Position numbers and translations under genes: made by a program
The notes under the pieces: generated by a model
The model's database searches: none
What the model was told of the DNA's origin: nothing
Seen by the model: the letters and a program-made list of their open reading frames with translations, nothing else
Assembly: GCA_021736505.1 (NCBI GenBank)
Contig: JAIPFU010000092.1
Span: 1-6,968 of the forward strand
Direction of reading: 5' to 3'
Length of the DNA stretch: 6,968 bases
Origin: Spirochaetia bacterium
GTDB taxonomy: Bacteria > Spirochaetota > Spirochaetia > PWKH01
In this document: positions 1 to 5,666 of the stretch, piece after piece
How positions within the stretch are numbered: position 1 is the stretch's first letter
Layout of the letters: every line of letters begins with the position of its first letter

Positions 1-86
1 TCCTTTGCTAGAGAACTGATCGTTCTATTTTCCGGATCCAATAACTTTTTTACCATGCCTTTCTTGTAGCTTAAACTGTACTGCAT
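1..86 (-). CDS. IS3/IS911-type transposase OrfA, N-terminal fragment
   Basis: The frame starts with ATG at 86-84 (minus) and stays open to the window edge, giving 28 residues beginning MQYSLSYKKGMVKKLL and ending SSLAKE. This matches the start of the small DNA-binding OrfA of IS3-family elements: an aromatic 'Y(S)xSYKxxMV' opening, then the first helix of a helix-turn-helix around 'ISSLAKE'. OrfA binds the element ends and, fused to OrfB by frameshifting, forms the transposase. A good Shine-Dalgarno AGGAG lies at 98-94 with a 7-nt spacing, supporting this start. The catalytic OrfB would lie left of the window. The family is inferred from a short N-terminus, so IS subgroup and integrity are unknown. 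Confidence 0.6.
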   Translation of the reverse strand, partial: MQYSLSYKKGMVKKLLDPENRTISSLAK

Positions 87-87
87 T

Positions 88-121
88 GTTGAACTCCTTT
101 TTCTCAATTAAGTGGTTCAAC
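88..121 (-). promoter_or_regulatory. Hairpin over the transposase ribosome binding site
   Basis: Read on the minus strand, GTTGAAC (121-115) and GTTCAAC (94-88) are perfect 7-nt complements separated by 20 nt. The 3' arm fills the space between the Shine-Dalgarno (98-94) and the start codon (86-84) and includes the last G of the Shine-Dalgarno. Folded RNA would hinder initiation. Several IS elements are known to hide the transposase start in a hairpin when transcripts read in from outside; that this one does so is inference. Confidence 0.4.
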
Positions 122-132
122 TATTGTGACAC

Positions 133-146
133 ATAGGGCACCCTAT
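133..146. repeat. Perfect inverted repeat ATAGGG-CA-CCCTAT
   Basis: Two 6-nt arms are exactly complementary around a 2-nt centre. It lies about 46 nt upstream of the transposase start on the minus strand and just before the G-free tract. It could be part of the IS terminus or an operator. On the plus strand it would also fall within and beside a loose promoter-like pair TTGTGA (124-129) and TATAAC (146-151) with 16-nt spacing, so a regulatory role is possible but unproven. Confidence 0.45.
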
Positions 147-219
147 ATAACCCAACTAACTAACCAACTAACCAACTACCCAACAAATAAACAACCAACA
201 AACAAATTCAAAAAAAAAT
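139..219. repeat. 81-nt G-free A/C-rich tract with CYAA tetranucleotide repeats
   Basis: No G occurs on the plus strand from 139 to 219. From 152 to 187 it reads in 4-nt steps as CCAA, CTAA, CTAA, CCAA, CTAA, CCAA, CTAC, CCAA, CAAA, then degenerates to A-rich sequence ending in a run of nine A. A plus-strand transcript would be unstructured and C-rich, which are properties of Rho loading (rut) sites; that reading is inference. The tract separates the IS edge from the gatC leader, and no gene is visible in it on either strand. Confidence 0.75.
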
Positions 220-240
220 GAAGCATAAGGCCATGCACTA

Positions 241-269
241 TTTAACTTTATGCAGGATTTCTGTATATT
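241..269 (+). promoter_or_regulatory. Candidate sigma-70 type promoter for the gatC operon
   Basis: TTTAAC (241-246) and TATATT (264-269) are separated by 17 nt. The -10 element matches TATAAT at five of six bases, the -35 only weakly (three of six). Transcription would begin near 276, about 20 nt before the small reading frame at 294 and about 100 nt before gatC. It sits in the AT-rich stretch after the G-free tract, with no upstream co-directional gene in the window to supply read-through. The call rests on motif and position only. Confidence 0.35.
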
Positions 270-293
270 TATGCAAAAGAAGAGGGGCAGGCA

Positions 294-359
294 ATGAGTA
301 CTGAAAAGCAGCGGGCTGCCCAAAAAGCGGTAGAATATGTGCATAAAATAAACGCATAA
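294..359 (+). pseudogene. 21-codon reading frame, possible rpiA N-terminal remnant
   Basis: An ATG at 294 preceded by a purine-rich AGAGGGG (281-287) opens a 21-codon frame closed by TAA at 357-359. The gatC Shine-Dalgarno follows within 3 nt. Its middle part KQRAAQKAVEYV resembles the first helix of ribose-5-phosphate isomerase A (typically '...EKAVEYVKDGMxVGLGTGST...'), but the conserved glycine-rich loop that should follow is absent and the frame ends after HKINA. It may be the leftover start of rpiA after a deletion near the IS, or an unrelated short leader peptide translationally coupled to gatC. The similarity covers only about a dozen residues, so the identity is tentative. Confidence 0.3.
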
Positions 360-374
360 ACAGGAAGGACATGT

Positions 375-656
375 ATGGATAGGAATGATTTGAAAAAAAC
401 TGCAGAACTGGCGATGCTTCACGTGAGTGACGAGGAATTGGATATCCTTGCCGGGGAAGTAGAAAATGTTCTGGAGTACATGAACAGAATGGATGAAGTT
501 GATGTCAGCGCCGTTGAGCCTACTGCCCACGCCATGAAGGAGCAGCGGGAACTTCGGGAGGATCAGGTGTACGAATCGTCAGAACAGCGGGAGGCCCTGC
601 TTGAGGAGGCGCCGGATCGGGAAGGAGATCACATCCGAATCCCGAATGTTCTGTAG
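375..656 (+). CDS. gatC: Asp/Glu-tRNA amidotransferase subunit C (GatC)
   Basis: GatC is the small subunit of the GatCAB amidotransferase; it wraps between GatA and GatB and stabilises the complex in the cytoplasm. The 93 residues match the family length and layout: an N-terminal helix with the 'LAMLHVSDEEL' pattern (about 12-23), a helix with 'VLEYMNRMDEVDVSAVEPTAHA' character (about 32-53), the 'LREDQV' segment (about 60-65), and the C-terminal 'APDREGDHIRIPNVL' tail, where the family usually ends with a V/IPxVL motif. The start at 375 has an AGGAAGGA Shine-Dalgarno (362-369) five bases away; an out-of-frame ATG at 371 is not used. It is first of gatC-gatA-gatB and is followed by an 86-nt gap, longer than the tight coupling between gatA and gatB. 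Confidence 0.95.
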   Translation: MDRNDLKKTAELAMLHVSDEELDILAGEVENVLEYMNRMDEVDVSAVEPTAHAMKEQRELREDQVYESSEQREALLEEAPDREGDHIRIPNVL

Positions 657-664
657 TACCCATG

Positions 665-686
665 TACTGCACTGCTACTGCACTGC
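665..686. repeat. 11-bp perfect tandem duplication in the gatC-gatA gap
   Basis: TACTGCACTGC occurs twice back to back (665-675 and 676-686) with no mismatch, starting 9 nt after the gatC stop. It looks like a recent slippage duplication; each unit itself contains CTGCACTGC-type internal repetition. No function is apparent. The rest of the gap holds a weak inverted repeat GTACA-AAG-TGTAC (708-720) and the gatA Shine-Dalgarno GAGG (729-732). Confidence 0.7.
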
Positions 687-742
687 AAACAGTATGAAAC
701 GAAGCATGTACAAAGTGTACGAAAAATTGAGGTTTTATATAT

Positions 743-2179
743 ATGATGATGAAGCACTGGAAAAGAAGTACCGCAGCTGAATCGGTTCGAAAAACGTATC
801 AGCAGCAGCTTCAGAAAACTGATCAGGACTTAGCTGCCCTACTGGAGATTCATGTCGAGCAGGGATACAAATTAGCTCATCAAGCTGATGGTGAACTCGC
901 GGGGCTGCCCTTTGCGGTAAAAGATAATATAGCTGTAGAAGGATTCTCCTATACCTGCGCTTCAAAGATTCTGGAAGGACTGAAATCACCCTATACGGCG
1001 ACGGCTGTGGAACGGCTGCTGCAGGCCGGAGCGGTTCCTGTGGCAAAGGCAAATCTGGATGAGTTCGGCATGGGCTCCTCCACCGAAAACTCTGCATACC
1101 GCAGTACAGTTAATCCATGGAATCGGAACAGGGTTCCGGGGGGCTCCAGCGGGGGATCGGCAGCAGCCGCAGCTGCGGGGATGGTTCCGTTTGCCTTGGG
1201 AAGTGATACCGGCGGATCCGTGCGGCAGCCGGCGGCCTTCTGCGGCATCTACGGACTGAAACCAACCTATGGCACCGTTTCTAGGTATGGCCTTGCTGCC
1301 TATGCCTCCTCCCTGGAGACCATCGGCGTGCTCTCCCCTGACCTCGAACTGACCCGGAAGGTGTATGACTGCATAAGGGGAGGAGATTTCAGGGATCAGA
1401 CATCCATGGATATCCCGGAGGACCCGAAAAAAATACCGCAGTCGGCAGAAAAAACTGAGGGCAGCTATACCCTGGGAGTTCTGAAGGGTGAACTCGGCCT
1501 TGATCCGGCGGTGCAGCAGAATTATGAACGCACAAAAGCGGCGGTGCAGTCCCTAGGCTGGCAGCTGAAAGAGATTGAAATTCCCATGCTTGAGTATGCC
1601 ATGCCCGCCTACTATACCATCGCCATGGCGGAGGCCAGTGCAAACCTTGCCAGGTATACGGGCATTCGATATGGATTTCGGGACACAACGGCTCAGGATC
1701 CGGAAGAGCTGGTACGGATGACTCGGACAAAGGGCTTCGGGCCGGAAGTGAAGCTCCGCATACTTATTGGAACCTATGTCCTGCGGTCGGGATTTCAGGA
1801 TCGCTACTATATCCGAGCGCAGAAAATTCGCAGCCTGCTTCAGCAGGAGCTGGCGGAACATTTCAGCCGCTGCGACCTGATCATGATGCCGGTTTTTCCC
1901 ACCCAGGCCTTTCCATTGGGTGATTCAGGTTTGATTCCGATTCAGCAGAAAGTTGCTGACCGATTTACCCTCACCGCAAATTTAGCAGCAATTCCGGCCT
2001 TGAGTATCCCTACCGGCATCGATGAAGGGCTGCCGTCGGCAGTACAGTTCATGGCACCCGCCTTTGGAGAGAAGAGACTCTTTGATGCGGCGGCGCGGGT
2101 CGCAAAGGTGCTCCCTCCACCGGAAATACCCCGCCAGTTCTCCCTGGAGCAGCTTATACAGGAGGCCGCAGATGTTTGA
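743..2179 (+). CDS. gatA: Asp/Glu-tRNA amidotransferase subunit A (GatA), amidase
   Basis: GatA is the amidase-signature glutaminase of GatCAB. It hydrolyses glutamine and sends ammonia through a channel to GatB, where the activated aspartyl or glutamyl group on tRNA is amidated. The 478 residues match the family (about 480-490). The Ser-cisSer-Lys triad is complete: K60 in 'GLPFAVKDNI', S135 in 'GGSSGGSAAA', and nucleophile S159 in 'GSDTGGSVRQPA'; their spacing (75 and 99 residues from the Lys) agrees with characterised GatA proteins. Downstream are the family segments 'EASANLARYTGIRYG', 'TKGFGPEVKLRILIGTYVL' and 'DRYYIRAQKIR'. Three consecutive ATG codons open the gene; the first (743) is chosen because the GAGG at 729-732 is 10 nt away, already at the long end. 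Its last 8 nt overlap gatB, implying translational coupling. Confidence 0.96.
   Translation: MMMKHWKRSTAAESVRKTYQQQLQKTDQDLAALLEIHVEQGYKLAHQADGELAGLPFAVKDNIAVEGFSYTCASKILEGLKSPYTATAVERLLQAGAVPVAKANLDEFGMGSSTENSAYRSTVNPWNRNRVPGGSSGGSAAAAAAGMVPFALGSDTGGSVRQPAAFCGIYGLKPTYGTVSRYGLAAYASSLETIGVLSPDLELTRKVYDCIRGGDFRDQTSMDIPEDPKKIPQSAEKTEGSYTLGVLKGELGLDPAVQQNYERTKAAVQSLGWQLKEIEIPMLEYAMPAYYTIAMAEASANLARYTGIRYGFRDTTAQDPEELVRMTRTKGFGPEVKLRILIGTYVLRSGFQDRYYIRAQKIRSLLQQELAEHFSRCDLIMMPVFPTQAFPLGDSGLIPIQQKVADRFTLTANLAAIPALSIPTGIDEGLPSAVQFMAPAFGEKRLFDAAARVAKVLPPPEIPRQFSLEQLIQEAADV
2161..2174 (+). promoter_or_regulatory. gatB ribosome binding site and start inside the gatA end
   Basis: GGAGG at 2161-2165 lies 6 nt before the ATG at 2172-2174, within the last codons of gatA. 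This strong site decides the gatB start: the frame is open further upstream to an ATG at 2022, but those 50 residues are basic, low-similarity sequence read out of frame through gatA. The homologous protein begins MFDTFIGLEIHIQL. Confidence 0.85.
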
Positions 2180-3602
2180 TACATTTATAGGACTGGAAAT
2201 CCACATACAGCTGAAAACCGCATCTAAAGTATTCTGCAGTTGTGGAACCGCTTTCGGAGATGATCCTAATACCCATGTCTGCCCAGTCTGCCTGGGCTAT
2301 CCCGGCGTGCTGCCCTCACTGAATCATGAAGCTGTACGCTTCTCCTATATGGTAGGGAAAGCTCTCTCATGCAGCCTTGCTGACCGTATGCTCTTTGATC
2401 GGAAAAACTATTTCTACCCTGATATGACCAAAAACTACCAGATATCCCAGTTCCATGAGCCCGTGGGTGTGAACGGAAGCTTTAGCTATGAGGCTGACGG
2501 GGAGGTGAAAACGGCCCGTATCCATGACATCCATCTGGAAGAGGATGCCGGGAAGATGATTCACTCCTCCGCAAGCTCCCTACTGGACTATAATCGGGCG
2601 GGATCAAGCCTGCTGGAGATTGTCACGGAACCGGATCTGCGTACACCCGCGGAGGCGGAGTATTTTCTCCGAGAGTTTCGTAGGATGGTGCGGTATCTCG
2701 GTGTCTGCGACGGGAATATGGAGGAGGGCTCACTTCGCTGCGATGCCAACGTCTCGGTAAATTTTTCCGGAAAAGGACTGGGCACCAAGGTGGAGATCAA
2801 GAATATGAACTCCTCCCGCTTTGTCCGAAAGGCCCTGAGCTACGAAATTAAACGGCAGCGGAAAATGATGAAACTCAAGCGCCCCATTATCCAGGAAACC
2901 CGCCTCTGGGATGAGAAACATAACAAAACACTGGGGATGCGGTCCAAAGAGGAAGCCCACGATTATCGCTATTTTCCTGAACCGGACTTGCCGCCATTTG
3001 TGCCCGGCAAGGCATTCATGGAATCTGTTGATGCAGAGATGTGCGAGCTTCCACTCGACAGGAAGGAGCGCTTCATCTCGCAGTACGGACTTCGGCGCGA
3101 TTTGGCGGATTTTATCACCGGTGAAAGGGAGCGGGCGGACTGGTTTGAGGCTGCAGCAGCGGAACATGCGGACATCCAGGCCTGTGCCACCTGGATGAAA
3201 GGGGAACTGACGAAAATTCTAACAAATAATTCACTCTCATTTTCTGTAAGCCCCTTGACTCCGAAGCGCTTTTCCATACTATTAAAGGCTATTGATGCAG
3301 GAAGCATAAGCGCTCAACAGGCAAAAAAGGTAGCGGAGACGGTGATTACCGAGAATGCTGAACCTGAAGACATCATCAGCCGCAGCGGGTTTGATCAGTC
3401 CGCAAGCAGGAACAGGGAAGCCCTGGCCGAAATTGTTGCGGAAATTGCTGCCGAAAACCCCGATACCCTTAAGCAGATTCGGGACGGAAACCAGAAGGCC
3501 GTAGGTTTTCTCATGGGACAGGTAATGAAGCGCACCAGCGGCGCAGCTGATCCCGGCGCAGCCCGAAACATGATAATGGAACAAGTAAAAACTCAAAATT
3601 AA
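2172..3602 (+). CDS. gatB: Asp/Glu-tRNA amidotransferase subunit B (GatB)
   Basis: GatB binds the mischarged tRNA, phosphorylates the aspartyl or glutamyl side chain with ATP, and completes amidation with ammonia from GatA. At 476 residues it is full length. The N-terminal catalytic cradle begins with 'GLEIHIQL' (7-14); the four zinc-site cysteines are present at C22, C24, C37 and C40 ('FCSC' and 'CPVC'). Then come 'RKNYFYPDMTKNYQISQFHEP', where many bacteria have 'DLPKGYQ', and 'HLEEDAGKMIH', 'NRAGSSLLEIVTEPD', 'EGSLRCDANVS' and 'DYRYFPEPDLPP'. The C-terminal helical and YqeY-like tail domain, which contacts the tRNA elbow, ends with 'GFLMGQVMKRTSGAADP'. The start at 2172 overlaps the gatA stop by 8 nt and has a strong Shine-Dalgarno. 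aspS follows after 118 nt on the same strand. Confidence 0.96.
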   Translation: MFDTFIGLEIHIQLKTASKVFCSCGTAFGDDPNTHVCPVCLGYPGVLPSLNHEAVRFSYMVGKALSCSLADRMLFDRKNYFYPDMTKNYQISQFHEPVGVNGSFSYEADGEVKTARIHDIHLEEDAGKMIHSSASSLLDYNRAGSSLLEIVTEPDLRTPAEAEYFLREFRRMVRYLGVCDGNMEEGSLRCDANVSVNFSGKGLGTKVEIKNMNSSRFVRKALSYEIKRQRKMMKLKRPIIQETRLWDEKHNKTLGMRSKEEAHDYRYFPEPDLPPFVPGKAFMESVDAEMCELPLDRKERFISQYGLRRDLADFITGERERADWFEAAAAEHADIQACATWMKGELTKILTNNSLSFSVSPLTPKRFSILLKAIDAGSISAQQAKKVAETVITENAEPEDIISRSGFDQSASRNREALAEIVAEIAAENPDTLKQIRDGNQKAVGFLMGQVMKRTSGAADPGAARNMIMEQVKTQN

Positions 3603-3618
3603 CAGCTTGTGAGCGCAT

Positions 3619-3632
3619 TACAAAGCTTTGTA
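3619..3632. repeat. 14-bp perfect palindrome TACAAAGCTTTGTA
   Basis: This self-complementary site lies 17 nt after the gatB stop and just before the heptamer array leading to aspS. As RNA it would give only a 5-bp stem with an AGCT loop and no U-tract, so it is a poor terminator. As DNA it could be an operator for aspS. The surrounding GCATTACAAAGCTTTGTAC resembles GCATGTACAAAGTGTAC at 704-720 upstream of gatA. Confidence 0.45.
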
Positions 3633-3639
3633 CCATCAT

Positions 3640-3709
3640 AAAGAATTAAGAATAAAGAATTAAGAATAAAGAATTAAGAATTAATAATTAAGAATTAAGA
3701 ATAAAGAAT
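3640..3709 (+). repeat. Heptanucleotide array (WAAGAAT, ten units) before aspS
   Basis: Ten contiguous 7-nt units run without gap: AAAGAAT and TAAGAAT alternate for six units, then TAATAAT, TAAGAAT, TAAGAAT and AAAGAAT. The next seven bases, TAGGAGA (3710-3716), look like an altered unit that contains the aspS Shine-Dalgarno AGGAG (3711-3715), 5 nt before the ATG. The array is G-poor and unstructured, and carries TAA stops in all frames because 7 is not a multiple of 3. Copy-number change by slippage would alter the length of the aspS leader, or promoter spacing if the promoter lies upstream. Confidence 0.9.
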
Positions 3710-3720
3710 TAGGAGAACGT

Positions 3721-5514
3721 ATGAGATTATTGAGAACCCATACCTGCGGAGAACTGCGGAAAGAACATCTAGGAGAAACAGTTGTCCTCAACGGCTGGGC
3801 GGCGAGTTACCGGGACCACGGCGGAGTGATCTTCATAGATCTCTACGACCGCTGGGGCATCACCCAAATTGTCTTTGACCCGACCTATGCACCGGAAATC
3901 CACAAGATTGCCCACCACATCCGCAATCAGTACGTCATTGCCGTACAGGGAGAGGTAAAACATCGTCCTGAAGGTATGGACAATCCCAATTTGCCCACTG
4001 GGCATGTTGATGTCTACGTCAAGGATTTTGAGCTGCTGAATAAGTCTCAGACGCCTCCCTTTGACGTTCTGCATAACACCGATGTCCATGCGGAAACCCG
4101 ACTCAAGCACAGGTATCTCGATCTCCGTAATCCCAAACTCCAGAATAATATCATCTTCCGCAGTAAGGCGGCCAATGTCATACGAAACTATCTGCTGGAC
4201 CAGCAGTTCGTCGAAATAGAAACGCCGGTGCTCGGGCGGTCCACCCCTGAAGGCGCCAGAGACTATTTGGTTCCAAGCAGGGTGAACCCCGGTAAGTTCT
4301 ATGCCCTTCCCCAGAGCCCCCAGCTCTACAAGCAGTCACTCATGGTCTCAGGATTCGAGCGCTATTTTCAGGTAGCCAAGTGTTTCCGCGACGAAGATTT
4401 ACGGGCGGACCGCCAGCCGGAATTCACCCAGGTGGATATGGAAATGTCCTTTATCAACCGGGACTCCATTATCTCCATCATGGAGGGACTCTTTAAGCGC
4501 CTCATGAAGGAGACTAAGGGAGTTGATATACAGACTCCTTTTCAGCAGATCTCCTATCAGGAATCCATGCTCCGTTTCGGAACCGATGCCCCGGATATGC
4601 GCTACGGATTGGAAATAACTGATATTACCGATATTTTCAGCAATACCGAGTTCGGCGTCTTCAAACAGGCTATTGCAAAAGGCGGCGTTGTCAGAGCTAT
4701 AAACCTGAAAGGCGTAGGCGCAAAACTCACCCGGAAGGATCTGGACGGCATGACCCCCATGGTGAAACCCCTTCGCGGCAAAGGCGTTGCATGGATCCGC
4801 ATGGGCGAAGATGGGCCTCAATCTCCGATAATTAAGTTCTTCTCCCAGGAGGAGTCTGAAGGGCTGTATCAACGGATGAATGCAGAGACCGGCGATGTAG
4901 TTATTTTTCTGGCGGATGAGGAGAAAATTGTCACCCAGTGTCTGGCAGCCCTGCGGAGCCACTTTGCTAAACGTCTTGGGCTGGTGCATGCCGATGAGTA
5001 TGCCTTTGTCTGGGTGGTGGATTTTCCGCTCTTTGAGAAAGATGATGACGGCAGCCCGGCTCCCATGCATCATCCCTTCACAGCCCCGAGGCCGGAGGAT
5101 ATTCCCCTGCTGGAGGAGGGCGGCGAAGCCCTGTTTCAGGCAAAATCTGATGCCTACGATATCGTCCTCAACGGCAGTGAAATCGGCGGCGGAAGCATCC
5201 GTATCCATGATCATCACCTGCAGCAGACAATTTTTGAGACTCTGGGTATTGGTGAAGATGAGGCCAGGGAGAAGTTCGGCTTCCTTCTTGATGCACTGCA
5301 GTACGGCGCGCCTCCCCACGGCGGTATTGCCCTGGGACTGGACCGCATTATCATGCTGCTGCTTGGAACGGATTCCATACGGGACGTCATTGCCTTTCCA
5401 AAGACCCAGAAGGCAACCTGCCTCATGACCGGAGCTCCCGGTGAAGTAGATGAAGACCAGCTCGATGAGCTGAACATCGATGTTTTTATGCTGGATGACG
5501 AAGACCTGGATTAA
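3721..5514 (+). CDS. aspS: Aspartyl-tRNA synthetase (AspRS), likely non-discriminating
   Basis: Class IIb synthetase that charges tRNA(Asp) and, by the residues below, probably also tRNA(Asn) with aspartate in the cytoplasm. Length is 597 residues, typical of bacterial AspRS with its inserted GAD domain. An N-terminal OB-fold anticodon-binding domain (about 1-110) includes 'GWAASYRDHGGVIFIDLYDRWG'. Class II motif 1 is near 163-171 (VEIETPVL), motif 2 at 222-237 (FRDEDLRADRQPEFTQ), the GAD insert about 290-420, and motif 3 about 534-544 (GGIALGLDRII). H33 in 'RDHGG' and G85 in 'RPEG' align with the His and Gly reported to mark tRNA(Asn)-tolerant enzymes, where E. coli has Leu and Lys. Placement after gatCAB fits an Asp-to-Asn tRNA route. 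The C-terminus ends in an unusually acidic DVFMLDDEDLD. The AGGAG site 5 nt upstream fixes the start. Confidence 0.96.
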   Translation: MRLLRTHTCGELRKEHLGETVVLNGWAASYRDHGGVIFIDLYDRWGITQIVFDPTYAPEIHKIAHHIRNQYVIAVQGEVKHRPEGMDNPNLPTGHVDVYVKDFELLNKSQTPPFDVLHNTDVHAETRLKHRYLDLRNPKLQNNIIFRSKAANVIRNYLLDQQFVEIETPVLGRSTPEGARDYLVPSRVNPGKFYALPQSPQLYKQSLMVSGFERYFQVAKCFRDEDLRADRQPEFTQVDMEMSFINRDSIISIMEGLFKRLMKETKGVDIQTPFQQISYQESMLRFGTDAPDMRYGLEITDITDIFSNTEFGVFKQAIAKGGVVRAINLKGVGAKLTRKDLDGMTPMVKPLRGKGVAWIRMGEDGPQSPIIKFFSQEESEGLYQRMNAETGDVVIFLADEEKIVTQCLAALRSHFAKRLGLVHADEYAFVWVVDFPLFEKDDDGSPAPMHHPFTAPRPEDIPLLEEGGEALFQAKSDAYDIVLNGSEIGGGSIRIHDHHLQQTIFETLGIGEDEAREKFGFLLDALQYGAPPHGGIALGLDRIIMLLLGTDSIRDVIAFPKTQKATCLMTGAPGEVDEDQLDELNIDVFMLDDEDLD

Positions 5515-5520
5515 GGTCTT
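5501..5520 (+). terminator. Weak hairpin spanning the aspS stop codon
   Basis: AAGACC (5501-5506) and GGTCTT (5515-5520) are exact complements around an 8-nt loop that contains the aspS TAA. It is followed only by GTTTG, so the U-tract is minimal. It could contribute to 3' end formation of the aspS mRNA but is not a convincing intrinsic terminator. Confidence 0.2.
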
Positions 5521-5570
5521 GTTTGAGACATGGTCTAAGAGGCATGGAGTAAGGTGATCGAACATGCTGT

Positions 5571-5592
5571 ACTTGCCGAACTTTTGGCAAGT
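5571..5592. terminator. Hairpin in the convergent aspS/thioesterase gap
   Basis: ACTTGCC (5571-5577) and GGCAAGT (5586-5592) form a perfect 7-bp stem with an 8-nt loop. A T-A pair (5570/5593) and a G-T wobble (5569/5594) extend it. It lies 57 nt beyond the aspS stop, in the place expected for a terminator between convergent genes. No uninterrupted U-run follows on either strand, so it may be a Rho-assisted or mRNA 3'-end-stabilising hairpin instead. Confidence 0.35.
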
Positions 5593-5666
5593 ATATGCAC
5601 GTTGATTTACTAGTTTTAACAAAAAACGAATTAGATGCATTCTGCAAATAATTGAAATTTACTGCG

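Larger units (their letters stand above)
1..146 (-). mobile_element. Edge of an insertion sequence (IS3-like), truncated by the window
   Basis: The minus strand starts a transposase reading frame at position 86 that runs off the left window edge. Between that start and about position 150 the sequence is non-coding and contains a perfect inverted repeat (133-146), as expected near an IS terminus. Only one end is present, so neither the terminal inverted repeat nor a target duplication can be confirmed. The right boundary given here is an estimate; the true end could lie anywhere from about 112 to 150. The change into a G-free, low-complexity tract at 139 supports a junction close by. Confidence 0.5.

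Noticed and set aside
276..374. T-box or other tRNA-sensing riboswitch upstream of gatC
   Set aside because: The leader is only about 100 nt from the candidate start, and no T-box core sequence, specifier stem or terminator/antiterminator pair is visible.
168..530. 120-codon minus-strand frame covering the G-free tract and the start of gatC
   Set aside because: It is read antisense through gatC and low-complexity sequence, with a Phe/Cys-rich product lacking any recognisable family pattern.
662..697. 11-codon reading frame in the gatC-gatA gap
   Set aside because: It has no Shine-Dalgarno, is made of the tandem duplication itself, and no similarity is recognisable.
2022..2171. 50-residue N-terminal extension of GatB from an upstream in-frame ATG
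   Set aside because: The region overlaps gatA in another frame, the peptide is Arg/Ser-rich with no family similarity, and the strong GGAGG plus ATG at 2172 begins exactly at the conserved GatB N-terminus.
3640..3709. CRISPR array in the repeated stretch before aspS
   Set aside because: Units are 7 nt with no unique spacers, so it is a simple tandem repeat.
4399..5640. Long 413-codon open frame on the minus strand across aspS
   Set aside because: It is antisense to a well-conserved aspS, has no recognisable domain, and its composition is what the complement of aspS codons would give.
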